From Carya illinoinensis (lineage: Eukaryota > Streptophyta > Magnoliopsida > Fagales > Juglandaceae), in NCBI RefSeq assembly GCF_018687715.1, contig NC_056758.1, positions 11,899,501 through 11,963,500 of the forward strand: DNA of 64,000 nt, written 5' to 3'. The translations under genes and the position numbers were made by a program. Positions 25,153 through 38,192 of the stretch are shown here, piece after piece (position 1 is the stretch's first letter; each line of letters begins with the position of its first letter). Below the pieces are notes generated by a model. The model searched no databases and was not told the origin of the DNA. It worked only from the letters and a program-made list of their open reading frames with translations.

Positions 25153-25590
25153 GAGAAAATTATGATATAGCATCTCTCTTGAAGCAAGAGAAAAGAGACG
25201 AAATGTAGCTTCATAGCTTTGCGGCGCCTGACAGCACGCCTGACACCTACAGAGGAGTTGAAAATCTGCGGTGCTTGTCTGATTTTAAAAGGCTGGCCAC
25301 CGTTTTTATTAAAACATAAGGTTAGCGGTTTAATGTTGATGAATTCTCCACTAACTGTGTTATTTACAAGAACTCCAGAAGAGTACAACTCCAGAAGAGT
25401 AGTGATGAGCAGAAAGATCTAGTTGTGATTATTTTATCAACATGGATCAAGTCCACAGTTAGTTGGATGTACAGATGCGAGTTACCTTTCAGATACACAT
25501 AAGAAGATCATTGCAATTCATGAGAAGAAAGTTGAAATTGATATCAAGAAGGTACGGTCAAGTAAAAATCTGGCAGATTTATTCACTAAA

Positions 25591-25736
25591 GCATTACCAA
25601 CTGCAACATTTAAGAAGATTATGCAGAACATTGGAATGCGGAGGTTTGAAGACCTGTTATCATGCACTACCAACTGCAACATTTAAGAACATTATGCAGA
25701 ATATTGGAATGCGGAGGTTTGAAGACCTGTTATCAT
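25591..25736 (+). repeat. 73-bp tandem duplication in the RNase H tail
   Basis: 25591-25663 and 25664-25736 are near-identical copies that start gcattaccaactgcaac and gcactaccaactgcaac. They repeat the ALPTATFK to GLKT region of the pol remnant. Confidence 0.85.
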
Positions 25737-25978
25737 GCACTTTTCAGGGGAAGTAATATATTGAAGACTTGTGCTGATTGTACTCTTTTTCCTTCGCTAA
25801 GGTTTTATCCCACTGGGTTTTCCTTTGCAAGGTTTTAATGAGGCAATCCTAAAGCACTCGGTGATACACATGAATACTGTATTCTTTTTCCTTCGCCATT
25901 GGTTTTTTCCCACAGGGTTTTTCTTTGGCAAGGTTTTAACGAGACATATTCTTTAAATATGGTCATCCAAAGGGGAAG

Positions 25979-26113
25979 TGTTATAAACTATCTTGAATTG
26001 TATGACCACATTTATCTAGTCGTCAAATGCATAATGCATAGTGCTAGTATAGTACTAGCATAGTGAGTTGGTCGACATATGCATAGTGCATAGTGCTAGC
26101 ATAGTACTAGCAT
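25979..26113 (+). repeat. 3' LTR of Copia 2, left part
   Basis: It starts TGTTATAAAC like 20765 and stops at the LARD insertion. The last five bases, agcat, are the target duplication and are repeated at 33776-33780. Confidence 0.9.
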
Positions 26114-28327
26114 TGTGACACCCCCAAATCCCCACGCCCGAACACGGGGAAATCGAGACGTCCGGATGGTGACAACCCGGGTCACCATCCTATCGACGGG
26201 TGCCAAGTGTGTGTAAGGCAACATAAGTGTACAAAGAAACACGCAGCGGATAACGAAAGTCATAACTAAGTAGCAGAATTTTTCTTAACGTAATACAAGC
26301 TGTTTAAAACATACATAGATAAAATATTACAAAAACACAAATACAGTTTTAAACCAAATATAAAGCATAGCATCAGCAACCCGGCGGAGCCGCATCCTCG
26401 GGCTCAGCCTCTTCCTCTTCGTCCTCCAACTCTGCACCAAAAGCTACGGAACCAAAATGGTACCGCAGGTAAGTAAAACCCAAACACTACCAGATAAAAA
26501 CACATAGAACTTAAACAAAATGCATGAAGCATGCCCGATGCACAAAACCCAAAAACATAATTTTCCACACACGCCAAAAACCCATTTGGCCCAAAAACAC
26601 ATCCTTTCCGAAAAACACGCCAAAAGTCACATTTGGCCTTTATCCGTCTCAAACCATTATCCATATTAACCGTATGCACCATGACCTCCCCTAGGGGTCA
26701 TCCGCACACCCTGGCTCCAGTGCCACACCGCAGAGTACCACCACGCATGTGACACCTAACGAGCGATGCCCAGTTCCGTGCCCCGCACGTTCGTAGCCAA
26801 GCATCCTCTAGCCCTCACCAGCGAAGGGCCACGGAATCGGTGAGTAGAGCGATGCCCGGTTCCGCGCCCGGCGCGTTCGTAGCCAAGCAACCCCTAGCCC
26901 CCGCTCCCGTCGTCTAGCGACAACTCAGGGGACATCACTCAGTTTATTCCGCTCCCGAGTGACCAGAGGAGCTCCACCGGAATAATACCCCATCCCGGCT
27001 TGGGGTCGTGATACACACGCACCCGTAAGACCACTTACGCCAATACACAGGCTTTTCACACATAAACAAAAACACACGTGCATGCACCATGTAATGCCAT
27101 ATCAATGCATAATAAAATAATCCAACAACATAAAACAATAAAACAAGCAACTCCGTCCTCCATCCATCCGACCCCCGAACTCCTCGGACTCAGTCCGGAA
27201 TCAGCCAACCAACAAATAAAATAATTGAATGAGCAATATATTTTTAAATCTGAAAATAGGGTTTGGAAAATACTTACAGCGCTATACGGTAATTTTAGAA
27301 AACACCCGGCGTTGCAAACGGCGGAGAAAAAACAACGTAACAGTGTAATTTACACTGTTGTCGTGGGTAATAAATTACCCATTTTCGAACGGGGACAAAC
27401 CAAGGCTCGGGATTGATAGGGAATGGCCTTGAGATATTTATGAAGCTAAGGGAAATGAGTTTTGGCCGTGGGTGGTGGTGGAAATGGCGGTCGAAGGCCA
27501 AAAAAGGGCTGAACGGAGTTAAGCTTGTGGGAGCTGCTCCGGCAACGGATCGAGGCCAGAAATGGGTGGTTTAGGTCGGCAAGAGGTAGGGGAAGAAGCT
27601 GTGAAAAGATGGTGGCCGGAGGTGGTGCGACGGCGCCGGAAACGGTGAAAAACCGTATGGCTTGGAGGAGCTCGTGGCGGCTAACGGTGGCTCGGATGGA
27701 GGTGAAACTTGGTGGGGATGTTCACCGGTGAGAGGGGAAGAAAATTGGGTGGGTGGTGTCGGCCACGCCACCGGCGAGCGGCGGTTCTGGGCTGCGAAAG
27801 CAACCGGCGACAGGGGCAAAAACAGAGCAGGTGCAGCGACTTCCGGCGGCTCTCGAAAGCTAATGGCTGGTCCGATGGCTCTGAAAATTGGTGGGGATGA
27901 TCTCTGGTGGAAGGGGAAGAGAATGGTGGTGACGGCGCACCAAACGGTGGCCGGACGGCGGAGAACTGGCCGGTCAAAGTGGCGGCGATGGGAATGAGAA
28001 AAAGGGGCAGCTGGGCGTACGTGGGAGAGAAAGGAGAAGAAAGAAGAAGAAAAGAAAGAAAAAGAAAGAAAAAGAAGGAAAAAGAAAAGGAAAAAGGGAA
28101 AAAGAAAAAGAGGAAAGAAAAGAAATGAGGTCCAATCCTCACTCCGGAGACCAAAAACCGATCCGCCGAAAACGATATTAAAAACCGTAAAACGACTAAA
28201 ATAAATTAAACACATCAAATAAATTAAAACCAATTAAAACACATTAATTTAAAATAAATAAACCAATATATTATTCAAATTAAAAACAACCCTTCAGTGA
28301 AAATACACGTAAAAATGGGGTATCACA
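26114..28327 (-). repeat. 3' LTR of the LARD
   Basis: It is nearly identical to 31563-33775. On the minus strand it holds a polypyrimidine block (rc of 28030-28120) and GC-rich sequence, which produce long spurious frames on both strands. Confidence 0.93.
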
Positions 28328-28340
28328 TCCTCCCCCCCTT
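28328..28340 (-). promoter_or_regulatory. Polypurine tract of the LARD
   Basis: On the minus strand a run of A and G (AAGGGGGGGAGGA) directly precedes the 3' LTR. This is the usual plus-strand DNA primer site. Confidence 0.85.
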
Positions 28341-31300
28341 AAAATAAATTTCGTCCTCGAAATTTGCAAGATCAACCACCAGCGCCAAAAAGATACAGGA
28401 TACAACTCTGAATATAACTGAGAGATACATGTCATCGACAACTCCCAATAAATCCAATGGTTATTATCTTTACACCATAAATTACTAATATCCACGACGT
28501 CTCTGCTTTACCTTCCAAACTTTCATCCCATTCCAACTTTGGTAACTTAATAGCCACTTCCAAAGTTAACCATCCATAAACCAAATTGCACAATCAAAAG
28601 ATTAATCTCCCATTAAAACTTCGAATCACTACTAATCCTTCAAAATCAACACAAAATATTGAACTTCTAAGAATCTCCAAAAATCATGCTTTCGCGCGCA
28701 CTCTGATAACTCACCAACATACAAAAAGACTGTATCCTCATAAATTAACACCCTTGAGTACAAGCTAACTCTAACACCTAGAAGCAAGAAAATCCTTTAC
28801 CACACTTTGATAGAAAATAAAATCTCCCAAAATCATGAATCATCACTCCTATCCCTCAATTATCTCTAGCTACCTTAATCAAATCAAGATTCCTCAATGA
28901 CACCCATGATCCTCAACAAAAAGACAATATCAATCAATTGCAACTTCCAAATTAAAAACAAGTAACATTATCTCAAAATACGCCAATCTCATCTAAGATA
29001 AAGAACATAAGGCTCGAATCCATCCCGACCAACTAATAAAGCACCTATAACTCCTACCCAACAACTTACACTATCAAGATCATCACCTAAATTCTGAATA
29101 TCGTCTAAATTTAGAGATGACTAAATACACTACGAACCACGATTGAATTCACCATAACCTTAATGAACCCTTCTTGAAAACTCAATTACCTACTTCCATT
29201 CTCATAACCCTAGTAGTAGCACGACTATTTCCTTCAATTGCATACAAAATTAAATCTCAAGATAGGCCATGCTGTTCATATCTCCAATCCATCAAAACTA
29301 TTGCACTACCCTCCTAACTCCTACTGCTTATTACCTCACGTACCTGCTTAGGCTAATCACCGTTGATTCCCCAGCTTCCACTTTCAAGATTTTATTATCC
29401 ACTACACATTGTGACCCAACAATCTCTCAAGTTAAATAAAATGTCTATAACTCTCCCAACTGGACACTCAAACTCCAAAGGAAAGTATAGCCTCAAAATT
29501 TAAATTCCTATGTGACCTCAAGTCACAATTAATTCTTAGAGATAGTCTCAATAATTAATGCCAACCATCACTCCAATTGGTAACCCACTTCAACTCTACA
29601 CTCCGATCAACTCACCAAGAACTCAAAGTTATGATCTATTGAATTTAATACTATCACATCTAATCCACTTCAGTACTCACCAAAGCCACTTCTCTCAAGC
29701 CAAAAAGAGACTAGGATTTGTACTCTCCGAAATCCATACACCCTCACCACCACTATAAATGGATCTCATGTACCCTTAGCTAAGATCAATAATCATTCTA
29801 ACGTATAAGTGATCCATTATTTCCATTTCCAACATCCGTACCTATATCGTCAAAATAAACGAAAATCATTTCCCAAAACCTGCATCATCTATTATCCTCA
29901 ACTCGGTATGAATCAATCCTAAAACTTATCACTATAACCTCGAGCTATAACAATTATTGCCAACCTACATTCCATTGAGTAACACGCCTAGACTGAACAC
30001 TCCAATCGATTCACCACTATCACGTGTCGATCTCATACGTCCTTAGTCGAAACCAATAGTCATTCTAACGTACAAGTAATCCATTACTACTATTTCCATC
30101 ATCTGGACTTATATCTGCAAATCAACATGAATCATTCCTATATCTGCTTAACTTATACCCTTAACATCAGCAAATAGTTATCGCTTAAAGCTTTGTACTG
30201 AAAATGACCTTAAACCTGCTAATAATCCGTTCCCAAAAGTCTCCGGAATATGAGGTCTCAACTTCAATCGAATTCAATACCAACAATTAAACTATTGCTT
30301 CCAAAACCTCAATGGATCTATTTCTTCCGAACCGACAAAAATCATTTCCTAAAATCGATTACTACAACCTCGAGTTAACAATAGTCATTTTCTGAACTAA
30401 GTCAATATCTACAATCCTCAAAGAAGTATATGAGCTAGATCATTACCTTCCATTCTCAAAGAAATCTACTCTAGAAAAATTTTCATATCAATAACTCAAC
30501 TCTAATCAACCCCATTTTAATGGTTACAAACTAATCACTCACCAGAGTAGATCAAGCTACAGCACTAAGTCTGTAAAACTAAGAACTCAATTCTTATTAT
30601 AAGTCAATCCTTCTACTCTGCAATTCTAAAACCTTAAATCAAATAAGAATCATCTTCCGGCACTTCTAAGATCAAACAACTTACATCCCATAATAGAAAA
30701 AAAAAAATCAACTCCCAAATCTTTCAAATTCTAAAACATTAATAGATAATAAATCATTTTCTGAAATCCTCAAGATTGATGGCTTTAATCCAAAACATTC
30801 ACCTTAAAAGCTTGTAAATTTTAAAACCCTAATTGCCACCAAATTGCTCATTCGAATCAGCGAAATTAAAACTTGGAATTTAATTATTTCCTCCAAAGCT
30901 TGTCGAACCTAAAACCTCAATTACCAAAATCTTATTTTCTAAAATCTATAAGGCCTCAAACCTTAGATAAAATTATCTTAAACCAATCCTTAAAGTTCGT
31001 TGAACCTACACTCTCCTATTCTATAGCTTCATTACATAAATTCTACAAAACCTAAGACCTCAACCATCTTAAGCGACTTAAAGCTAACTCCCCTCCTTAG
31101 TTGCAACTTACATTCCTACTCCCAAGAAATTGTCTAATCCATGTCGTTCCCTTCTAACCACAATATTATAAAAGTAACCCACCTCTATAAAATTCAACCC
31201 TACTTCACTAAGTATTTTTTTTTTTTCTATCAACGACATTCTCAATAGTACTGTCCTCCTGCCATAGCACAATCCTCAACCCCACTTTAACTTCGGACAA

Positions 31301-31543
31301 AACAAAACAAAACAACTTAAAACAAAATAAATAAAACAAATAAACAACATACTTGCAATTCAAATAAAATAAAATCAAACCAAACCAAATCAAATGGAAT
31401 AAAATAAAATAAATTCAAATCAAATAAAATCGAATCAAGTTAAAGAAAAACAAATCAACTTAAATAAATTAAAACAAATTTAACACCAGCTTTTAAAACT
31501 TTCTGGTACTCCACCTATGGGACATATGGTTTTACCCAGAGCC
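28341..31543 (-). other. LARD inside region, non-coding
   Basis: It is rich in C and A on the plus strand, with only short frames of 60-70 codons. Loosely repeated phrases such as aaaacctcaat and cctaagacctcaa recur, most clearly at about 30300-31080. No protease, RT, integrase or RNase H motif was found on either strand. Confidence 0.75.
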
Positions 31544-31560
31544 AAACCGCTCTGATACCA
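31544..31560 (-). promoter_or_regulatory. Primer-binding site of the LARD
   Basis: The minus strand reads TGGTATCAGAGCGGTTT two bases from the 5' LTR, the initiator-Met type. Confidence 0.88.
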
Positions 31561-31562
31561 CC

Positions 31563-33775
31563 TGTGACGCCCCCAAATCCCCACGCCCGAACACGGGAAA
31601 TCGAGACGTCCGGATGGTGACAACCCGGGTCACCATCCTATCGACGGGTGCCAAGTGTGTGTAAGGCAACATAAGTGTACAAAGAAACACGCAGCGGATA
31701 ACGAAAGTCATAACTAAGTACCAGAATTTTTCTTAACGTAATACAAGCTGTTTAAAACATACATAGATAAAATATTACAAAAACACAAATACAGTTTTAA
31801 ACCAAATATAAAGCATAGCATCAGCAACCCAGCGGAGCCGCATCCTAGGGCTCAGCCTCTTCCTCTTCGTCCTCCAACTCTGCACCAAAAGCTACGGAAC
31901 CAAAATGGTACCGCAGGTAAGTAAAACCCAAACACTACCAAATAAAAACACATAGAACTCAAACAAAATGCATGAAGCATGCCCGATGCACAAAACCCAA
32001 AAACATAAGTTTCCACACACGCCAAAAACCCATTTGGCCCAAAAACACATCCTTTCCGAAAAACACGCCAAAAGTCACATTTGGCCTTTATCCGTCTCAA
32101 ACCATTATCCATATTAACCGTATGCACCATGACCTCCCCTAGGGGTCATCCGCACACCCTGGCTCCAGTGCCACACCGCAGAGTACCACCACGCATGTGA
32201 CACCTAACGAGCGATGCCTAGTTCCGTGCCCCGCACGTTCGTAGCCAAGCATCCTCTAGCCCTCACCAGCTAAGGGCCACGGAGTCGGTGCGTAGAGCGA
32301 TGCCCGGTTCCGCGCCCGGCGCGTTCGTAGCCAAGCAACCCCTAGCCCCCGCTCCCGTCGTCTAGCGACAACTCAGGGGACATCACTCAGTTTATTCCGC
32401 TCCCGAGTGACCAGAGGAGGTCCACCGGGATAATACCCCATCCCGGCTTGGGGTCGTGATACACACGCACCCGTAAGACCACTTACGCCAATACACAGGC
32501 TTTTCACACATAAACAAAAACACACGTGCATGCACCATGTAATGCCATATCAATGCATAATAAAATAATCCAACAACATAAAACAATAAAACAAGCAACT
32601 CCGTCCTCCATCCATCAGACCCCCGAACTCCTCGGACTCAGTCTGGAATCAGCCAACCAATAAATAAAATAATTGAATGAGCAATATATTTTTAAATCTG
32701 AAAATAGGGTTTGGAAAATACTTACAGCGCTATACGGTAATTTTAGAAAACACCCGGCGTTGCAAACGGCAGAGAAAAAGCAACGTAACAGTGTAATTTA
32801 CACTGTTGTCGTGGGTAATAAATTACCCATTTTCGAACGGGGACAAACCAAGGCTCGGGATTGATAGGAAATGGCCTTGAGATATTTATGAAGTTAAGGG
32901 AAATGAGTTTTGGCCGTGGGTGGTGGTGGAAATGGCGGTCGAAGGCCAAAAAAGGGCTGAACGGAGTTGAGCTCGTGGGAGCTGCTCCGGCAACGGATCG
33001 AGGCCGGAAATGGGTGGTTTAGGTCGGCAAGAGGTAGGGGAAGAAGCTGTGAAAAGATGGTGGCCAGAGGTGGTGCGACGGCGCCGAAAACGGTGAAAAA
33101 CTGTATGGCTTGGAGGAGCTCGTGGCGGCTAACGGTGGCTCGGATGGAGGTGAAACTTGGTGGGGATGTTCACCGGTGAGAGGGAAAGAAAACTGGGTGG
33201 GTGGTGTTGGCCACGCCGCCGGCGAGCGGCGGTTCTGGGCTGCGAAAGCAACCGGCGACAGGGGCAAAAACAGAGCAGGTGCAACGACTTCCGGCGGCTT
33301 TCGAAAGCTAACGGCTGGTACGATGGCTCTGAAAATTGGTGGGGATGATCTCTGGTGGAAGGGGAAGAGAATGGTGGTGACGGCACACCAAACGGTGGCC
33401 GGACGGCGGAGAACTGGCCGGTCAAAGTGGCGGCGACCGGAATGAGAAAAAGGGGCAGCTGGGCGTACGTGGGAGAGAAAAGAGAAGAAAGAAGAAGAAA
33501 AGAAAGAAAAAGAAAGAAAAAGAAGGAAAAAGAAAAGGAAAAAGGGAAAAAGAAAAAGAGGAAAGAAAAGAAATGAGGTCCAATCATCACTCCGGAGACC
33601 AAAAACCGATTCGCCAAAAACGATATTGAAAACTGTAAAACGACTAAAATAAATTAAACACATCAAATAAATTAAAACCAATTAAAACACATTAATTTAA
33701 AATAAATAAACCAATATATTATTCAAATTAAAAACAACCCTTTAGTGAAAATACACGTAAAAACGAGGTATCACA
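31563..33775 (-). repeat. 5' LTR of the LARD
   Basis: It starts tgtgacgcccccaaatc on the plus strand and ends ggtatcaca, and pairs with 26114-28327. Confidence 0.93.
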
Positions 33776-34030
33776 AGCATAGTGAGTTGGCCGACATATG
33801 CATAGTACATAGTGCTAGCATAGTAAGTTGGCCGACATATGCATAGTACATAGTGCTAGCATAGTGCATCATAGTAAGCTAGCATAGTTCCCTTTGTACG
33901 CCTATATATATCGTTGAATTGTTTAAAAAATTCATAAGTTTCATAACCTTTCTGAGCTCTATCTCTTTCTCTCTCATTTTAAAAGTTTTATAATACGTTA
34001 TAACTCTCTCTTTTCTATGATTTCATAACA
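33776..34030 (+). repeat. 3' LTR of Copia 2, right part
   Basis: It continues the LTR interrupted at 26113 and ends tttcataaca like the 5' LTR. It keeps part of the gctagcatagt repeat array. Confidence 0.9.
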
Positions 34031-34943
34031 GAAAGTTCATTTTTTATTTGTTTAATAGAACATGACAAATGTGCGGCTCAAAGTACTTTTCAAATAAGAA
34101 TCCAAAAGTAAACATGACTTTACCAAGTTATAAGTGATTGTTTGAGTTGGTAGAATCACTCCGTTAATCTAATTATTATAATTTTTTAAATTTTTATATA
34201 AAAATAATATTATAATAATATTTTATTCAATTTTTAATTTTTTTCATAACCCAATTATGAAAACTTCACCTTAACCAGAGATATGAGTTGAGAGAATCCC
34301 TCAATTCATGTCATTATTATAATTTTTTAAGTTTTTATATAAAATATTATAAATAATTTAATTTTTTTAAATTTTAAAATAAAAATTATATTTTAATAAT
34401 ATTTTATTTAATTTTTAACTTTCATCTTAATCCATTGTTAAAACTTCACCTGAACCAAAGATACCAATCCCATCAACAAATTATGGATCATTGCATTATT
34501 TCATAGACCAATAAAACAAATAATATGGAAAGTCGTTTTGTGATTTAGAGAGTGTACTGAAATAGTAATGATACGCAGACAAAATATTTTTATAATACAT
34601 TTTACAATAATATTGTAAGATGAGGGTACTTTTGTAAAGTTATATTATTTTTATAAGGTGTTTTATATAAATACTCCTTATTTAATATATTGTTGTGAAA
34701 TATATTATATAAAATATTGTGTAAATCATTTTCTGTATTGAAAAGATATCGCAGGTCCTTTGGTATATAATTGAAAAAATAATTTATATTTATAACTTCT
34801 TTTATTAACACGACAAACAATTTACTAAAGTAGAAGTTTGTCAAAATCTAACATCTCAAAATAACTGACTTTATTCAGTTAGCATTCATATATATTTTTA
34901 TAACTGACGTGATCTCAAAATAATTAGTGCATTTATACACCGA
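34031..34943. other. AT-rich intergenic stretch with MITE-like copies
   Basis: At about 34155-34445 there are two neighbouring copies, in reverse orientation, of the AT-rich repeat also seen near 40330, 60000-60220, 61200 and 63030 (ttgaataaaatatt and ttatattttatat cores). No gene is recognised. Confidence 0.5.
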
Positions 34944-36454
34944 CTTTTTTTTTAATGAAACCTCAATATTTCATATATAGACTCATTGTATACAATCTTC
35001 TATCATTTTCCAGACTATATACAATACAATCTGGAACCTCTTCTAAAACAAACTTTTTCCTCAACTAAACTTAAGGTAGCCTTTGCCAATATATGTGCCG
35101 AAATATTCTTTTTTCTGTAGTCAAATTGTAAAAACCAATTTGAGCCGCACATTAAGATCAGTACTACACACTAGCATTGTCTTCTATAAAGCTTGACATC
35201 CTGCTACCTCTGTTGTCTGTACATTCAACTTGTTGTCACATACTGCGAGCAAAGCTTCTCCATTCTCATCTCTCATAATCACTCATATCTCCATTTTCCT
35301 CATCCTAATATCTAAAGAGGCATCCCAATTCATCTTTACATAATCTGTTATAGGTCTAACCCAAGCTGCCTTGTTAACTATTCTTGCATCCTACTGAGTT
35401 TTTGTCCTCTGTCTTCTGTTTGCCTATTTAAACTTCTCGAGAGTCTTTGCAACTGATAATAACAACCTTCTTGGACATGTAAGCCTATGCTCAAAAACAA
35501 AAATCTTCCTTCTCAACCATACTTTTTTGAACTAGAAAGCCACTTCTTCTAATTTTTCTTTATCAAGGCCTTCCATGAGCTTTTCCCATAGCATCAGAAA
35601 GTCCCCTCCATCCCTTTCCATTTTTGTACCCCACTCAAACCATTGACCCTAACATCATTAGCTTGAGGACACTCCCAAAGCACATGCATAATTGATTCTT
35701 CCACTCTATGGCAAATTGGACATAAAGGATCCTTCACTATCTTCTAAAAAAAAAATAATAATAAAAATAGTATTTACTCTTTTCTCATTCCACTCCCTTC
35801 TATTCTCTCCCATTAACCCTTTTACTTTTGAATTAGCTCTAATAACTGAGATTGGTGACTGAATTGAGAAGGAAGTTGGGGTGTTAAGCAATGTATCTTC
35901 TTCCCATCTCCCACCCTCCACCTCATCCCCTCCTTAATTAAGTCTCTTGCACTCCATATGCTTCTCCATATCATAGAAGGTCTAGTACCCAGCTTAACAT
36001 CCAGAAAATTTGAATGCTTAAAATATTTTCTCTAAAACCTACTAGTGCTAGAGAATTAGGGAACTAAATAAGCCTCCAACCTTGCTTAGCTGGTAAAGCT
36101 AAATTAAAGCAACCCAAGTCCCTAAATCCCAAACCACCATTCCCTTTTTGTATAGCCATCTTTTCCCACTTTCTCCATTGAATTCTCCATTCCTTCTGAT
36201 GCTTCCCCCACCAAAACTTCAAAAATATATTATTGATGTCATTGCATAGTTGGATAGGCAGCTTGATACACTCACTGTGTATGTGGGTATGGCCTGCAGT
36301 ACTACTTTGATCATTACTTCTTTACCTACCTAGGCCAAAAATTATTTTTCTAGCTAGCAATCTTGTGCCATATTTTTTCGTTCAGCACTCTAAATGTGTT
36401 AAACTTTGATCTTCCTACAACAGTAGGAAGACATAGGTATCTCTCATAGCTGCC

Positions 36455-37629
36455 TCAAGCTATTGTATCACCAGCTTCTAAGATTCTATTCTTAACCACC
36501 ATAGAGGTATTAGTACTAAAAAAGATGGAAGTTTTATCTTTATTAAGAAATTGCCCCGATGCCTTCTCATATATCTTTAAAATCTCTTGCATTTTATTCA
36601 ATTCTTTAAGAGTGGCTCTACCAAACAAGATGCAGTCATCTGCAAAAGAATGTGATTTATAGAAATTCCACCTTGTGTCACTTGTACCCCCTCTTATGAT
36701 CCCCATCCTTTTTGACTGATCTATTAGATAGCTGAGCCCCTCAGCGCATAAGATAAAAAGATAGGGTGACAAAGGGTCACCCTGTCTTAAACCCCTTGTT
36801 GGACTGGTTCTTTCACCTGGCTTCCCATTGACAAGAACTGAATAGGTTACTGAGGTTACACACTTTATTATAAGGTTAATCCACCTCTTACAAAATTCAA
36901 GTTTCTTCATGATAGCCTCCAAAAACACCCATTATACTCAATCATATGCTTTTGACATATCTAGTTTTACTACCATACTCCCTATCTTACCTTTCTTTTT
37001 AGTTTTCATGGAATGAATCATTTCATAAGGTACCATAATGTTATTTGAAATAAGTCTTCCTGGTAAAAAAACACTCTGTGTAGGGGCTATTATCTCAAGC
37101 AACACTTGTTTAAATATGTTGGCAATCGTTTTAGAAATTAATTTGTACAAAATATTGCACAAACTAATTGGCCAGTAATCACTCACCAATTTAGGCTCTT
37201 TTATCTTGGGTATCAAAACTAAAAAAGTATACTTTAGAGAGGAAATACAAAAGTTACCATTAAGCACAGACAAAGTAGCTTTACAAACCTCATCAGCTAC
37301 TTGATTCCAATGGCTTTGGTAGAAACAAGCGCCAAAACCATCTGGTCTAAGTGAATTCAAATGGGACATTTGTTTCATAGCCTCCCCAATCTCTATTCTT
37401 GAAAATTCTTTAGCATCATCTCATTCATTTTCCTTGTCACTCTTGGTTGCATGCTTCTTAAATAGTCTTCAAAAATTGCCTTGGATGGATCAGTTGAACT
37501 AAATAGCTTCTTGAAAGAATGACTAAAGGTTCTTTCTATCTTTCCACTTCCACTAAACACTTTGTTTTGCTCATTCATAGCCTGCCTTATTGTATTTCTC
37601 TTCCTTCCTTGGTTTGCACAAGCAAGCAA
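36455..37629 (-). pseudogene. LINE ORF2 relic (reverse transcriptase)
   Basis: Pieces in order are NQGRKRNTI, RPDGFGACFYQSHW, LVLIPKIKEPK, SVFLPGRLISNNIMV, KLDMSKAYD, GLRQGDPLSPYLFILCAEGL and SFADDCILFGRA. A stop lies between the two RT blocks near 36930 and other breaks occur. It matches the intact ORF2 at 44094-48218 throughout, so both belong to the same broad LINE clade. Confidence 0.85.
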
Positions 37630-38192
37630 ATATTTTGTATTTTTATCCCCAAGTTTATACCAATTAGCCTTAGCTCTCTATCTCCACCTTAAATCCTCCT
37701 CCCCTTCCTCACTTCTTGCTTTTTTTCCTTTTCCTATTTTTTGTTCCCCCTCCATAATTTCATTACTTTTTTGTTCCTACTCACTGCCTTAACCTCTTTT
37801 TCCACTCTCACCCCCTTTGCTCTAGCCCTTCTCTTCCATGCCCCTTTCTTACTTTTATTAGTTTCTATCATACTGCACCTTTTTGTTCCTAAGACCTCAT
37901 CCATCTTCATTGCCTACTTAGTTTCTTCCTTTCTTCCACCAGCTCCACCCTAAAAAATAGCCAAAGAAGCTTGGCTTTCTATCTTTATATACCCCTTTTC
38001 ACTAGTTTTCTCACCCTCCTCCTTTTGCCTCTGTAACCCTGCATTGTAATAACCCTCTCCTCTTCCCTACCTTATGTTTCTTTTCCTTTTTTTTTCTTGC
38101 ATTATATTCTCCTCTCATTCCCCTCGACTCTCTTTAACTCCCCCCTACAATTATTTCGAGAGCCCTCTCAATTTTCTCTCCCCCTCCCTCAA

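Larger units (their letters stand above)
22500..25740 (+). pseudogene. Copia 2 pol remnants, heavily deleted
   Basis: Recognisable pieces are the integrase-RT linker at 23519-23761 (MDRNKIVVDNVFPYEMAIDI, YWPNLKETIPAEL), an RT palm strand near 24335-24400 where the usual VDD reads IYD (AIIAVYIYDLNVIEAPEEL), the RNase H beginning near 25440-25500 (SPQLVGCTDASYLSD) and the RNase H tail near 25555-25640 (KVRSSKNLADLFTKALP). Large parts are missing between them. Stops occur throughout. Confidence 0.8.
26114..33775 (-). mobile_element. Nested LTR retrotransposon without coding sequence (LARD-like)
   Basis: Two LTRs of 2.2 kb (26114-28327 and 31563-33775) enclose a 3.2-kb inside. Both ends are TGTGA/TCACA, and a perfect 5-bp duplication agcat flanks it (26109-26113, 33776-33780). 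The primer-binding site (31544-31560, minus) is of initiator-Met type and the polypurine tract is at 28328-28340, so it is transcribed on the minus strand. No gag or pol motif is visible in the inside. It would need proteins from another element. By eye the LTRs differ at roughly 45-50 places (about 2%), so the insertion is fairly young. A solo LTR of the same family lies at 16222-18356. Confidence 0.93.
20765..34030 (+). mobile_element. Copia element 2, interrupted by a nested LTR element
   Basis: The parts are 5' LTR 20765-21149, primer-binding site right after it, gag 21307-22356, scattered pol remnants to about 25740, polypurine tract aaaggggaag before 25979, and a 3' LTR made of 25979-26113 and 33776-34030. 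Between the two 3' LTR parts lies the 7.7-kb LARD. The flanks are aaaag and gaaag, a 5-bp duplication with one change. Most of integrase, reverse transcriptase and RNase H is deleted or decayed, so it could not move on its own. A reading frame on the opposite strand (24632-25057) sits within the pol remnants. Confidence 0.9.
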
